DNA from: Argentina anserina
Taxonomy: Eukaryota > Streptophyta > Magnoliopsida > Rosales > Rosaceae
Length of the DNA stretch: 64,000 nucleotides
Reading direction: 5' to 3'
Assembly: GCF_933775445.1 (NCBI RefSeq)
Contig: NC_065876.1
Span: 248,001-312,000, forward strand
Positions 38,704 to 51,293 of the stretch are shown here, piece after piece. Each line of letters starts with the position of its first letter. Within the stretch, counting starts at the first letter, position 1. Below the pieces are notes generated by a model, which did no database searches, had not been told where the DNA came from, and saw only the letters and a list, made by a program, of their open reading frames with translations. The position numbers and the translations under genes were made by a program.

Positions 38704-40403
38704 ATGCGCAATCGATATCTTTCAGCTTCAATTACTTCCCTGAGAGGCCTATGCTTCCACGAGACCGCTATCCTTTCAAGCCTCCATAGTAAACAATATG
38801 GTTTCTTTACTTCCCCAATCGAACCCATCTCGCATCTTCCAAATTACAATCCAATCCCTTTCTCAACCACCCTTTGTTTCATTCAGCCCAACTTCCTGTG
38901 CGTTCTTTTTGTTCGGAGATCGCTGCACGGGATCAAATTCTTGATTCTGTTATTGAAGGTAAGGCTTTAGAAGGTGACGTTGATAAGCTTTTCGAAACTA
39001 TTATGGATAATGCTCAGCCACATTGTGACATGGAGAAAGCTCTTGACGGGCTTGGTGTACCATTGACTACTGATCTGGTTGTTCAGGTGCTTCATAGGTT
39101 TCGTTTCGAGGAGAAACTGGCGTTTAGGTTTTTCATGTGGGCGGGCCAGAAGGAAAACTATGATCATGAAGCTCAGGCGTACAATGATATGATTGATATA
39201 TTGTCTAGTACCAGGTACAAGGTGAAGCAGTTCCGAATTGTTTGTGATTTGCTGGATTATATGAAGAGGCATAAGAAGAGTAAGGTTCCTGTTGAGGTAC
39301 TCGTCACGATTTTGAAGCAGTATACGGAGAAGCATCTGACGTATCTGCAGAAATTTGCCAAGAAGAAGAAGATTAGGGTGAAGACGCAGCCGGAGATCAA
39401 TGCCTTGAACTTTCTGTTGGATGCCCTTTGCAAGTGCAGTCTTGTACAGGATGCCGAACAGATGTTAAAGAGGGTGAAGAAATCTATTAAGCCTGATGCA
39501 AATACGTACAACATTTTGTTTTTCGGTTGGTGTAGAGTCAGGAATCCGAGTAGAGGAATGCGGTTGCTTGAAGAGATGATCGAAGTGGGTCACACGCCGG
39601 ATAATTTCACTTACATTACCGCCATTGATGCCTTTTGCAAAGCAGGGATGGTTACTGAGGCAGCTGAACTTTTTGAGTTCATGCGAATAAAAGGTTCTAC
39701 GATCTCTTCTCCTACTGCAAAAAGTTATGCGATCATGATTGTGGCACTCGTGGAGAATGACAGGATGGAGGAGTGCTTCAAACTTATGGGACACATGATA
39801 AGTAGTGGCTGCCTTCCTGATGTTTCTACATACAAGGAACTACTAGAGGGGATGTGTTTGGCTGGAAAGATCGAGGAGGCTTACAATTTTTTGCAAGAGA
39901 TGGGAAACAAAGGTTACCCTCCTGATATAGTTACCTATAACTGTTTTCTCAAGGTTCTTTGTGAGAATAAAAAGGGTGATGAAGCACTTAAGCTTTATGG
40001 AAGAATGATCGATGTAGGTTGTATGCCTAGTGTGCAGACTTACAATATGCTGATTTCAATGTACTTTGAGATGGGCGATCCTGATGGGGCATTTGAGACT
40101 TGGCATGAGATGGATAAGAGGGCTTGTGCACCGGATACTGATACTTATTGCATGATGATTGAAGGGCTTTTCGGTTGCAATAAAGTGGAAGATGCGTGTT
40201 GTTTGTTGGAAGATGTAGTGAACAACGGAATGAAATTGCCATATACCAAATTTGACTCCTTTATGATGCAGCTTTCTGTGATTGGTGATCTTCAAGCCAT
40301 CCACAGGCTTTCGGAGCATATGAGGAAGTTCTACAATCCTTCTATGGCCAGACGCTTCGCATTGAACCAAAAGCGGAGAAGCCTGAGTTTGAGAGAGCAC
40401 TAA
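38704..40403 (+). CDS. P-class pentatricopeptide repeat protein, probably mitochondrial (At1g73400-like)
   Basis: Predicted organellar RNA-binding protein; target unknown. From 38887 one open frame runs to the stop at 40403 with about ten tandem 35-residue PPR motifs, for example INALNFLLDALCKCSLVQDA, DANTYNILFFGWCRVRNPSR and DIVTYNCFLKVLCENKKGDEA. That frame has no ATG before 39003. A good N-terminus with transit-peptide character (MRNRYLSASITSLRGLCF) starts at 38704 in another frame. Two readings join them: a 98-bp GT-AG intron 38789-38886 (CATA|GTAAAC, TTCATTCAG|CCC), which gives an in-phase 533-aa protein, or one missing base near 38855-38866. An upstream start in the frame of 38467 is possible but less likely. 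Arabidopsis At1g73400 is of similar length as I recall. Confidence 0.8.
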
Positions 40404-40936
40404 CAATATCACTGCATTACTATCTGATAATTTTCTTCCGAGTCGAAGAAGGGGACAGAACAAAGGAGCCAAAGCACATCAGCAATTCGAGAAAACCAAC
40501 TTTGTTTAAGATACGATATTGATGCTGGTGTGAATGCCGATCCATTGCAATTAACATGGAGCACTTTAGTTTGAGCTCAAATGTTGATTTGTTTCAACTC
40601 TGATCCCCGGGTTAAACAAGTCCTTACATGAAGGAAAATATTGAAGCAGGCTTTGCAGAGCTGCCGGTAAAGGTGGGATTCTGTGTAATTGTGAAATCCA
40701 AAATACAAGATCACACTGAGTTAAACCTCTGAGATTTATTGATATATGAGAACACAGGAGGAGTTGAACATAATGTGAAATTACGATGCAGTCATTTGTA
40801 ATCAGCCGAGGGCAGTAAATGTTACCACGCTTAACTAAATGAGATATTTTATTTCGTTTTCCCGCCAAAATCAGCAAAACCCTAAAGCCCACACCTTTTT
40901 GCCATTTGCAATTTGCAATTGGATTTGGATCTGAAG
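40404..40936. other. Short spacer between the PPR and DPB2 genes
   Basis: About 530 bases, probably the PPR 3'-UTR and the polymerase-gene promoter. No other feature was seen. Confidence 0.5.
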
Positions 40937-43900
40937 ATGACGACGAGAAAGAAGGTGATTAAGAGGTGCAAGATCAGAGGCTTCACTCTTAAATCCGGCG
41001 CCGTCGACGAGATCCTATCCTTCGTCTCTCAATTCGACGACGCCGACCACGACGGCGCCATCGATGTTGTCCTCGAGCAGCTCCAGCTCCAACCCCGTAA
41101 TCTCTTCTTCCTCTTCTTCATTTTCCGACATATTCAATGGTTTCCGTCTTTAACAGAATCAGCGTGCGTTGGATATGGCAGTTAAGTCTTCTATAATAGA
41201 CGAGCAGACCGTCCAGAGCGTCGTTAGCATTTTGTCACAGGCTGACGCCGCCGTCGGCGACGAAACCCTAGGTGGACTGGGCGTGTGCGACGCCTTTTTG
41301 ATCCCCAAGTTCCGATATGATCCAATCAAGAAGATTTTCTACAAGTATGTTTCGTTTTCTTCGCCGAGCAATTGTTTGATTGTTGAGGTTTGTATTTGTT
41401 GAAGCAGCTAGCTTTGCTTTTGTGATGTTTGTAGGCCAAGTGAGAGCCGGCCCCCAATTCATGGTAACGCGTCGGCGAAAGCGGCTCTGTATAGGGATAG
41501 GTTTCTCTTGATCTCCCAGAGGCTATCTCGCCATCAGCATTTCGCCAAGCGAGCCTTTGAATCTGAAATGTCGGATTTCGGCAGCTGTGAGGTACTTGAT
41601 ATATTAAGGCATCTGAACCAGTTGGATTCATTTTCGATTGAATCGCGTTGTATAATGTGTTATGTGCTGGACAGATATCTCAAATTCAGTCTCTGGTTGG
41701 ACAAACCGGGAGGAGATGGGTGATGGGTTTGATATCACAGCTGGAGGACGGTCATTTTTACTTGGAAGACCTTACTGCGTCTATGGAAATCAACCTATCC
41801 AATGCAATATCCTTTACTGACTCTCTTCATTTCCTGTAGGGACTTTCTTTTTCATTCATGAATACTGCTGATAATCAATGTCTAACCTTTGGATCATTAA
41901 CTACTGCTGGTTTGTATTTATGATACTGGTAACTTGGGCTATTACCATGCATGAATGTGTAATAATACAGACTTGAGGCTCAGTTCAATTATCAGTTTCC
42001 TTGACAAATACATACAAGATAACTACGGGATTCTTTACAGAGAACACAATAGTTGTTGCAGAAGGCGAGATGCTTTTAGAAGGTGTTTTTAAGGTCAGCG
42101 AACACTCTTTCGATTATCAAAGAAATGCTTCAGTTGTTGTGTTATTTGTTTTCAGTTTCTCTGTTTTACCCTCAAACAGATTAGTGAATATCTTGTGCTA
42201 CTCCAGTTTGCTAATCCAAAATAGGTTGTTCTACTTAGGACTTTATGATGCATAATGCTGCTAATCTTTTTGGAGGGACAAAGTAATACGATATATTTAT
42301 AGAAGTTGATTGGTTTACTGGGTTCAAATTTTAAGATATTCAATCTAAAATAAATTTATGGCTTTCAAAAACTTGTTTTGTAATGTAGGTTGTTACATGT
42401 GGATTTCCTCCATTGGAGGAGAGAGAGAAGTCGGTCAAATTGCTTGCAGGACATGACTTCTTTGGTGGTGGTATACTAACAAAAGAAGAGACGGTATACT
42501 AAAATAAATTGATAGTTTATATTGAAAGTATTTCCACAATAGTATTGAGTTTTAGACACTACCCTAAAACTATTATGAGGATGATGTAGTTTCCCATAAA
42601 CTTCAAACAGGTCAGACTTGCAGATTTGGAAAAGAGAGCAGTTAATGACATGTTTGTCATACTTTCTGATATTTGGCTGGACAATGAAGAGGTAGATAAC
42701 ATTTTTCTTGGGTAAAACAAAATAGCTTATTGAATCTTTCTGTCTCAGAGTGGCTTGACAGTTCTTGTTTCCTTGTTTGAGAAGGCTATGGCAAAGCTAG
42801 AGAGGATCCTTGATGGCTATGAGAACCAGGAACTGGTGCCTTCCTTATTTGTGTTTATGGGAAATTTCAGTTGTCACCCTTGCAACCTTTCCTTCCGGCC
42901 CTCTAGTCTCAGGTGAGGAATTGTTGATTAGATTTGTTTGGTTGATTTGAAAACATGTATTTTCTCAATTCTGAGCAAACTAGATATGCAGGTTGCAGTT
43001 TGGCAAGCTAGGACAAATGATTGCAGCTCATCAACAGCTAGCAAAGCATAGCCTTTTTCTGTTTATCCCAGGTCCTGATGACCCTGGTATATCACACCTC
43101 TGTCAAGATTCTCCATAAAAAAAAATGTGCATACTGTAAGAAATCTATCTTTTTGATAATTTCAGGTCCTTCAAAAGTTCTACCCAGATGTGCTTTACCA
43201 AAATATATAACAGAAGAACTTCAGAAACACATACCAAATGCCATGTTTTCAAGTAACCCTTGCAGGTATGTTTGTTGATTTTGATCTAGGCTCAGTTGTA
43301 TTGACGAGACTTACTTCAATATAAAATATTTTATATGGAAGCTCCTCTGAGTATCTGAGTATCTGAGTACCCCTCTTTGGGTGTTTAAGTACTTTCGTTA
43401 GAAAGAAAATAATTTTACTCTATCAGGTAACACTGGAAGTTCTTGTGTGCTTAGCAGTGGCTTTTTCTGTTTTCTTGCTGATCAATGAATTTGCTATCTC
43501 AATTCAGAATAAAGTTCTATACCCAAGAGCTTGTATTTTTTCGTCAGGATTTACTGTACAGAATGAGCCGTTCATGCCTGATCCCCCCTTCGACAGAAGA
43601 AACTGATGATCCCTTTGAGCATGTAATGTCTCTTTCTCTCCATATATCCCTAAAATCTTGTTCTGTGTTGTGTTTAATAAATTGACAAAACTAACCAGTT
43701 TTAAATTTTCTTTTCTCGCAGCTTGTTGCTACAATAACCCATCAAAGTCATCTATGTCCACTCCCTCTTAATGTACAACCCATTATCTGGAATTATGATC
43801 ACTCACTCTATCTCTATCCAACTCCACACACGGTCGGTAGTACTAATACCATTATTCTCCATTTGCCTATGTTAAATAATTCTATTGTTTGGAAACTCAC

Positions 43901-44387
43901 TTAAACCCCTTGGAGCTCCTCCATACTAAGCCAGTTGTTCACCCGTGGCCATGTGAAAGCTGTTGTTTCTTTTTTCTTTCTTCTTTTAATGGTTTGTATG
44001 TGTGACCTTTTTTTTTCTTTCTGTCGAGTGGAACTGCTTTAAGTAATTGGGTGGCCATTTCAGGAGGATGGAGAATTAAAACTTTAAACTGCAAATTAAT
44101 TCGTATTTTGAAAAATTGAAGTGTTGGAAGACAGCAACATGTTTATAATTTAACAAGAACTGCAAAGAAAAGGTCTAGACGTATTTGTTTCTAAGATCTC
44201 TTTATACTTCAATGTTACTGTGCAGATAGTCTTGGGTGACAGAAGTGAGCAGAAGGCTTTCAAATACACAGGAATCACTTGTTTCAATCCTGGTTCCTTC
44301 TCAAGAGAAGGCACATTTGTGGCATATTATCCTTGTACCCAGGAAGTCGAATTGTCAGCCTTAGAGGATTCTGATTCAATGCAGTAA
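40937..44387 (+). CDS. DPB2: DNA polymerase epsilon subunit 2 (B subunit)
   Basis: Non-catalytic B subunit of the leading-strand replicase, essential in nuclear replication. Exons: 40937-41096, 41157-41344, 41435-41591, 41675-41806, 42016-42093, 42389-42493, 42611-42691, 42785-42912, 42992-43086, 43166-43265, 43508-43622, 43722-43832, 44226-44387, about 536 aa. The N-terminus KKVIKRCKIRGFTLKSGAVD is the Dpb2 N-terminal domain. The OB-fold stretch SQLEDGHFYLEDL and the phosphoesterase-like domain (VILSDIWLD, LFVFMGNF, FLFIPGPDDPGPS, LPRCALPKYITEEL, PIIWNYDHSLYLYPTPHTIVLGD) follow. Intron 4 (41807-42015) is a U12-type AT-AC intron. The exon 1/exon 2 junction is out of phase by one base, next to a CCCC run. 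Either an extra C is an assembly error or the copy is damaged at the N-terminus; the remaining twelve exons are intact and in phase. Confidence 0.9.
41807..42015 (+). other. U12-type AT-AC intron in DPB2
   Basis: The exon ends AATGCA and the intron opens ATATCCTTT, the exact U12 5' splice-site consensus. Near the 3' end TTTCCTTGAC (41996-42005) matches the U12 branch-point consensus TTCCTTRAC, with the branch A at 42004, and the intron ends in AC 11 bases later. Splicing there gives ...SNA|KITTGFFTENT, the conserved polymerase-epsilon sequence. No GT-AG alternative restores this. Confidence 0.88.
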
Positions 44388-47300
44388 CAGCAAGCTTTTG
44401 CTCGGCGGACCTGTTCTTTATTTGCAGAGTTGGAAATTGGAACCTATAGTCGGAACATAGCGCTCACCAAACAAATATCGATTTTGGAAACCCCACTATC
44501 AGAAGGCTAGCACTTCGATCTGTTGTACAGATTACTAGGAATTGTCATTGCTATTTACGGTCACAACTAGGAATGTTTATTATAAGGTTGAAAAATTTTC
44601 TTTTCTTTTAAAATCTAGAGATATATTTGTAATTGTAAACTATTTGATATAAAACTAATTCGACACAACCATGTTCCTTTGATCATTTCCCTCTTCTGAA
44701 GAAAATTTTTAAGATCAATAAAAAAAATTCATCGTGACCTTTGTAGTTACTTTGCTCTGTGGGAGATTGAAGATGAGACTAGAAGCATTTAGTCGCTAAT
44801 ATCCAATGTCTGGTGTAGTCTTCTCTTCTTTTTCAATTATGCACAATCCAAAAGTTTTAAACTTTCCAAAGTTGAATTGGCAGAAATACATGGGAGATCG
44901 TGGTGCGCAGTTAGACTGTATTTATGTTTACTTAATTGAAAAAACTATGGGGTAATTAATATGTAAACCTTTTTTTTTTGGATGATACATGTTTACATAT
45001 ATGACAACGAACATGTTGTCTCTTTTGTAGTATGAAATTAGTATTGTGTAATCTTAGTTATGCTTGAAGCAACTACATCAAAAACAATGTTACAAGTATG
45101 TCAACAATTTGTTGACACTGTTGTAATTTTGATTAAGTTATATACATGTATAATGTAAAACTTTTATGGTCGTTGTCAATGTAGTTAATTCAGTTCAATT
45201 ATTACATTATAATTTTTCTTTAATTTGATTGACAGCATACTAGCATATATAGAATAACATCATCACAATACCATATAACCATATTCCATGTTTAACACAA
45301 GTCAAATTCATTAATTGACTGATAGAAAAATTAAAGTGTAGGGAGTGTGGATACTAAGCTGATAGGATTTCATTAATTAATCATGTGATTATATAACGAA
45401 ATCTGCTATATTGGGTAATCAAAAGATCTTAGTTTAGTGGTAGCACTTGATTTGTAATTGACTGGAACAACAAACTCTAATATTTATTTAATTAGCCCAA
45501 CACAGAATCAGGACTGTGCTTCTTAATTACTCCACAAGCAAGCATTATAGTAAACACATAAACTAGCTTCGAACTAAGCTTTGTGGAAGTACACCAATAA
45601 ACATTCTTAGACCAAACTCTATTTTCATGCTGATCGAAAATACAGATATCAGTGCATATACGTCTTTCTATGGCACTTATATTACTGGGCTTGCTTAACT
45701 AGCAAATTCAGTAGATGCCGGCTGCAGCTTCTGCAGCCTCTCTAGCATTAATCTAGCTGGAGTAGTATTGAAGTTTTTTGAAGATTCCCATTTTAAATAG
45801 TCATTGTTAGTGGGTTTTCTCATTTATAGGGGCCATGACAGATAATGTCAATATAATAAACCAGCTTTCTAATATAGTCAAATTTGAACCAGAAAACTGC
45901 TGCTACAATCATCTACTTGTGGATTATTAGTGAGAGCTAGCTTTTATATGTCACTCTACACTACTTCAGCCGAAAGAAATGGTAATTGGATGCCTTCATT
46001 TGTTCTTTGTCCCGTTGATATATATATATATAATTGGATTTGGTTTTTCTTTTGTCAAAGGTATGAAGTAGTGGGGATAAGAAGTGAGGATATGAAAGTT
46101 ACTGAGATAGCTTTTACCCACTTTTTTTTGTAAATAATTTATCATTTTGTTAATTACTGTTATATCATTTATATATTAAAAATTAATTTAAACTAATTTA
46201 TAGTCTAGAGTTATAACGTATTCTCGCATGTTTTTATTGTTAAAGTATGTTTGCTTTATTAATAGTATAGATATATATATATATATATACATCTATATAT
46301 TAATACAATGCTAAATGTTTAATTTTTTCAACAGCACGTCTCTGCACAAGTGGCAGCGCGCATAAATATGTAATATTGAGAGGATCATGATGAGTTAGTT
46401 AATCGTATGCGAAACCTGAGTCTGAGACATATGCTCCTTGTATAACAAACTTGAATGGAATTGATGTATCTATATCGAGGTGAGCTAATTAATAGTTTCA
46501 GTCACTAAATGTAAAGGTGTTATATAACATCAAGGCTAGCTAGGTTAGATCTATCATATATCTGAAGATCCACTTAAAGGAATGTACCCCTGGCTAGCCT
46601 TACATCTCTGTCTTGTACCTAATACTCTGATCGATCTCTACTAACTCAAAAAAGGTGGGTTGCACTCAAGGACCTAAGCAATAACCCCATTTTATATCCA
46701 TATTTTGTTTACTAGATAGGGAATATATTCATATATATATAAATACAAATAACGAAAATTAATTGGCCATTTGATTCATTCTCCATAGCTATCTGATTAT
46801 TAATGTAGTTATAAGATGTTTACATTATTACATATGTCGTTCGGTAGGTAGGTCGGTGTACGTACCATAGCAATAAACATTGGAGTTCAAGAAACAATCC
46901 TTATTGCAACAATTAATGGTTCCTAGCTAGCTAGTTAAGCTAATTTAAGTTGGCAGTTTTGCAGTTGGAAAGTTAAGGTTACTTATGGACCCCGAAACCC
47001 CTTCGTCGATCCCTAATTCCCAATCGATGGATATATGATTGATCGATTAGGTGAGTCAAAATAAGTACTTCCATCGATTCAAGTAATTAAGGACACCAAT
47101 TAATCAGAATTTGTCTAAATGGAGACAACTGATTATATCAGATGGCGATCGAATATATATAGACTCAACGCTACTATTAATTACCCAGGTAGCTACCTGT
47201 TATGCAAACGCAAATGCATATGCTACACCATGGGCAGACATACCATCTTTACGAGTAGATATGCCCATATTTGATCACTTCTTTCATCGACTACAACATA

Positions 47301-48175
47301 TGTCCTCAAAATTAATTTCTCTGATCGATGATCGTCGGCAATAAAGAAAGTAATCAAAATGGATGGCCATTGAAATCGAAGATTTTGAGAACGGCCTATA
47401 TTCCTGGTTTATTCGGGTGACAAAGTCGATGGAACCCTGCAGGCACGACAAGCAACTAAACTGTAATTTATCGGGGCAATACTGGAAGATACTGATCACG
47501 CGGATCGATCGGAATATTGGACATGGATGCACTTGTCCTGAACTCCTGATCACAAATTTGATTCTTGTAAGAGGGTTAATTCAGTTGGTGGTTACGTTTG
47601 GAGCTAGATGTCAGGACTAGTATTCTAGTTGACGTGCAATCTGTAAATTAAATTAAGAAATGGAGGTCGATTTAGTTCTGGTACATATGTATACAGCAGC
47701 AGCAACTTAAACAAGAAAAAAAAAAGTAGGTGAAACTGGTGAACAGTCGTGAAAAAGTAAACTAATTTGCAAGGCGCAGATTTTTCAGTTGCATTACTTT
47801 TAGGTAGTTTATTTCTATGTAATTCTTCTTAACACATATATACACACACAGAGACCATGTAAGCCTCGATCAATAAATATCCATCAATAAATTTCAGATG
47901 TTGTTCCACAAATTATGATCGAATTATTTAATATGTAGATTGAGAGACAGAAGATCAAACATGTACGTGGGCTTGAACCGCTTGATGAATAGAACGTCGA
48001 CATATGGTTGGTGGAAGATGGGCGATCGATGGATCATCGATGTGCATGTTGAGTCTTCCCGTTTCTTACAAGCAATTACAACGTTTTCATCTCCTAATAG
48101 GGAGAAATAAGAATGTGGTAGGCCAACGGTCAATGAACCAGTCTTTGGGTTCCAACTTCCAAACAACATTATGTG

Positions 48176-48582
48176 TAAGTGCATTTCCAACTGCTCGCGC
48201 AAAAATTCTATTATAAATGATGAAATTATAAAATGATTAAAATTTCTATAAAAAAACGTCACAAACTCCAACAGCTCTGTCAAGTTATTCTATATACATT
48301 TATGCATAATTTAATAAATATATAAAAATATTACATAATTGTTTCAATTAAATAATATTAATATTTGACTTTATTAACGTTTTTCTTTTTTAGGAAGAGA
48401 GAATTATAAAAAAAAATTAGAGATTTTTTTAGAATTATCAAAATATAGAGATTTTCATTCTCTCTCATTCCACTTTTTGAAATAATATAAAATAGTTTAC
48501 ATGAGCTGTTAGAGTTAAAATATATTGTTTTTCCTCTAAAATAGAGATAATTTTGATTTTACAAGAACTGTTAGAGAAGTGA
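48176..48582. mobile_element. MITE-like element with long degenerate inverted repeats
   Basis: About 130 bases at each end are loosely inverted copies. CTCCAACAGCTCTGTCAAG on the left pairs with CTCTAACAGCTCATGTAAAC (reverse complement of the right). The outer ends TTTCCAACTGCTCG and TCTCTAACAGTTCTTG also pair. The element is AT-rich and non-coding. Boundaries are approximate and no target-site duplication was seen. Confidence 0.45.
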
Positions 48583-49407
48583 GCAGAGCCAATGACAATA
48601 TATAGGGGGTGCCAATATATTTGATTATTTATACGTACCTTAAACTCATTTAAACTATGTTATATAGAACTTTTACATAGAGAACAATGATTTGGGGGTG
48701 CCATGGCCACTCTTGGCCGTAGTGAACTCTGCCTATGTGTTGGGTGAAATTATTATATATACCTGCCACATATCTCAAGTTGCCCATCCCTTTAATGTTA
48801 TTGGTCCATTTTTTACTGCGATTGTTTCTGATTGGTTCTTATATGTAAATAAACTTTTACCATTTTCACCGTGTGCATGTTAATTATAACATGACGTAAT
48901 ATGATTGAATTGGCTGGATACACCACATGATAGTGCCACGTGATGTGGCGGGTACACATGATAATTACTATGTGTTGGAGATGCTCTAATGACACAATAA
49001 AGGATAGGATGACAAAGAAACAAAATTCCAACACTAATTAAGGGTGAAGATAGAACCTCTTCTAACTCCATGTAGTTTTTGTTAGCTATCACATTACAAT
49101 AAGACTTTCAAGCGAAACTCTCTTAGATTTAAAAAAAAAAAACCTATCTCTAATCAAACCATCTGAATCAACCCTTTCAAAAAAAAAATTCTGACTCAAC
49201 AATAACAAAACTCACTTTCAGTTATTTGCATCTAGTTTTTGAAAAGAGAAAGGCATGGATGATGGATGTAAATTAATTTGAAAATGGTGTAGTGTCGAAC
49301 CCATAGTATTGTCTTTTGAAATGTTTGCTTGGAAGATGAATAAAAGAAAGGCATATGAGGTAAGACAAATTAACTACTTAGTTAAGGGAATTTTATATAA
49401 TTATATA

Positions 49408-49624
49408 CTAGACTAGTAGTTCTGCGATGCACGTGTTAATTTTGTGTAAGATGACAAAAACAAAATTTATTTATCGTTATATATTCTATTTTGTTTTTTT
49501 AAGCTTATTCGTTTTGATTTTTTTTAAATAATCATTTTGTGTAATTGTGTTTAATAAAAATGGTGTTTTGGACAAAACATAATTTGGTGATTTTTAAAAG
49601 GTGCTGGCTTTATAGTACTATAGA
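49408..49624 (-). mobile_element. Short non-autonomous Helitron, second copy
   Basis: On the minus strand it starts TCTATAGTACTATAAAGCC and ends GCATCGCAG...CTAG before T (217 bp). It matches the copy at 29073-29286 in end structure, length and interior order, but is more diverged and its 3' hairpin is weaker. Confidence 0.55.
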
Positions 49625-50755
49625 TATATCAGTATTAAGAACTACGTACAGTACACAGGTGCCATATGATAAATAAAAGCCCTCGAGAAGAAATGAAGAA
49701 TAATTAGTTGATTGTGTATCGATCTAACAAAGGAATATTTAAGGATGGATGTCCGATATGATTCTCCACGTGCAGTTGTGACTTGTGAGGATTCTAAGCT
49801 AATTTTCATCGAACTGTTAGTTAATTAGGTCTGAAAGGTTATCAAAATCTAAATTAAAGTACTCCCATGGTTACACCACCACTGATCATGTACCGAACAA
49901 CTCAACCGATTTTATTCAACAAGAATGATGTGTTATTGTAGATTAATTTGGATAAGTGTTTTGTGATATGTACAGAGAGTAAGGAGTTTTATACAGGCAT
50001 GCTGTTTACTACATATATAGCTAAATTTAGTTAGTTAAATTAAGACAATAATTTAATAAAACACCGAGTAATTAAGATGGCTAGCAAGCAAGGTGGGTTA
50101 TAAGTAGACGTTGTAGGTTAGAAATTTGGAAGGACGTTGAAAGCAGAACTATAATCCACCCCACGTACCAAGCAACCTGGCCATCTCTCTCTATATCTCC
50201 CACACACACACAATGCCACAAATATGTAATACAAATATAAACTAGTACACAATATTACGTAATATTGAGGATACAAGGCTGTTAGTCCAGACGTTGGCAT
50301 CAATCGCAGGTGTGAGGTCTGTCCAAACCCTCTTACTCCATCTCTAACGGAAAATACTTTTTATCTCTCATCGAATCCTTCCTTATATATTACAGAGAGC
50401 AAGCTAGCTAGCCAGGGATCTTCTACCTAGCCTGCTATTGCTATATATCTCTCTCCAGGCCCTCTGATCTTGTGATTGCTCTTGCTTCCTCTCTAATTAA
50501 CTATCGAATCTCAATTATCTTTTCCATTCGATCAACTGATCGAAGCTGTTGAAGAGGTTGAGGTTATCTGATACCAACAGTAGCGAATTAATTCGCTATA
50601 GCTAGTTAGGCAGCTTAATCTACAACTGCGGATCTCCATCTCTCGATCGATCAGTGATTTGTTCGATCCATCGGTGACTTGGTAGTTTTATGTAGTTAGT
50701 TTAGAGGTAGCGTGATCGATTGATTCTATCAATAGCGAGAAAGAATATATACAAG

Positions 50756-51250
50756 ATGTGCAGTAGTACAAGAGGGCACTGGAGGCCAGCTGAAGATGAG
50801 AAGCTTAGGGAGTTGGTGGAACGATATGGACCTCATAACTGGAACGCGATTGCAGAAAAGCTCCAAGGAAGATCAGGTATATATATTATAGACCTACGTA
50901 TTCAACTCCATGCATCCATGATCATCCAAGACCTACAAAGAAATCTTGATCTTCTTGACCTAGCTAATAAATATATCAATTTTTGATTTACAGAGAGTTT
51001 TCTCCCATTAATCCTGTACTATCATTTTCTCGTATTTACAAGTAATAATCAGAAATTACTAGCTAGCTAGGGTTTGGTAGACATAATTAAAATTATATAT
51101 ATGATCGGCAGATCAACAAGCTTCAGTTGCTAATCTGTAATTAATTAATTTTGCAATGAAAAGGATTAAGTATATATATACTATATAAGTCGCAGATACT
51201 AATTCTATCAACCAATTAGTAATTGTAACATATGATATTATATGTGTGTG

Positions 51251-51293
<43 letters not shown>

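Larger units (their letters stand above)
44388..50755. other. Spacer between DPB2 and the MYB gene
   Basis: About 6.4 kb without a supported gene. It holds a MITE-like element (48176-48582), transposon-end-like motifs around 48590-48730 (two GGGGGTGCCA copies and CAGAGCC/GGCAGAG inverted ends), the Helitron copy at 49408-49624 and A-rich runs near 49128-49190. The last 400 bases are probably the MYB promoter and leader. ORFs at 47111-47620 encode nothing recognisable. Confidence 0.55.

Noticed and set aside
47111..47620. Two plus-strand ORFs of 77 and 85 aa
   Set aside because: No similarity that I recognise and no nearby splice sites joining them.
48590..48730. Possible separate hAT-like element with CAGAGCC and GGCAGAG ends
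   Set aside because: Inverted ends are very short and no target-site duplication was found.
49166..49203. Possible further poly(A) micro-insertion (TCTGAATCAAC / TCTGACTCAAC)
   Set aside because: Direct repeat is only about 11 bases with a mismatch; too weak to count.
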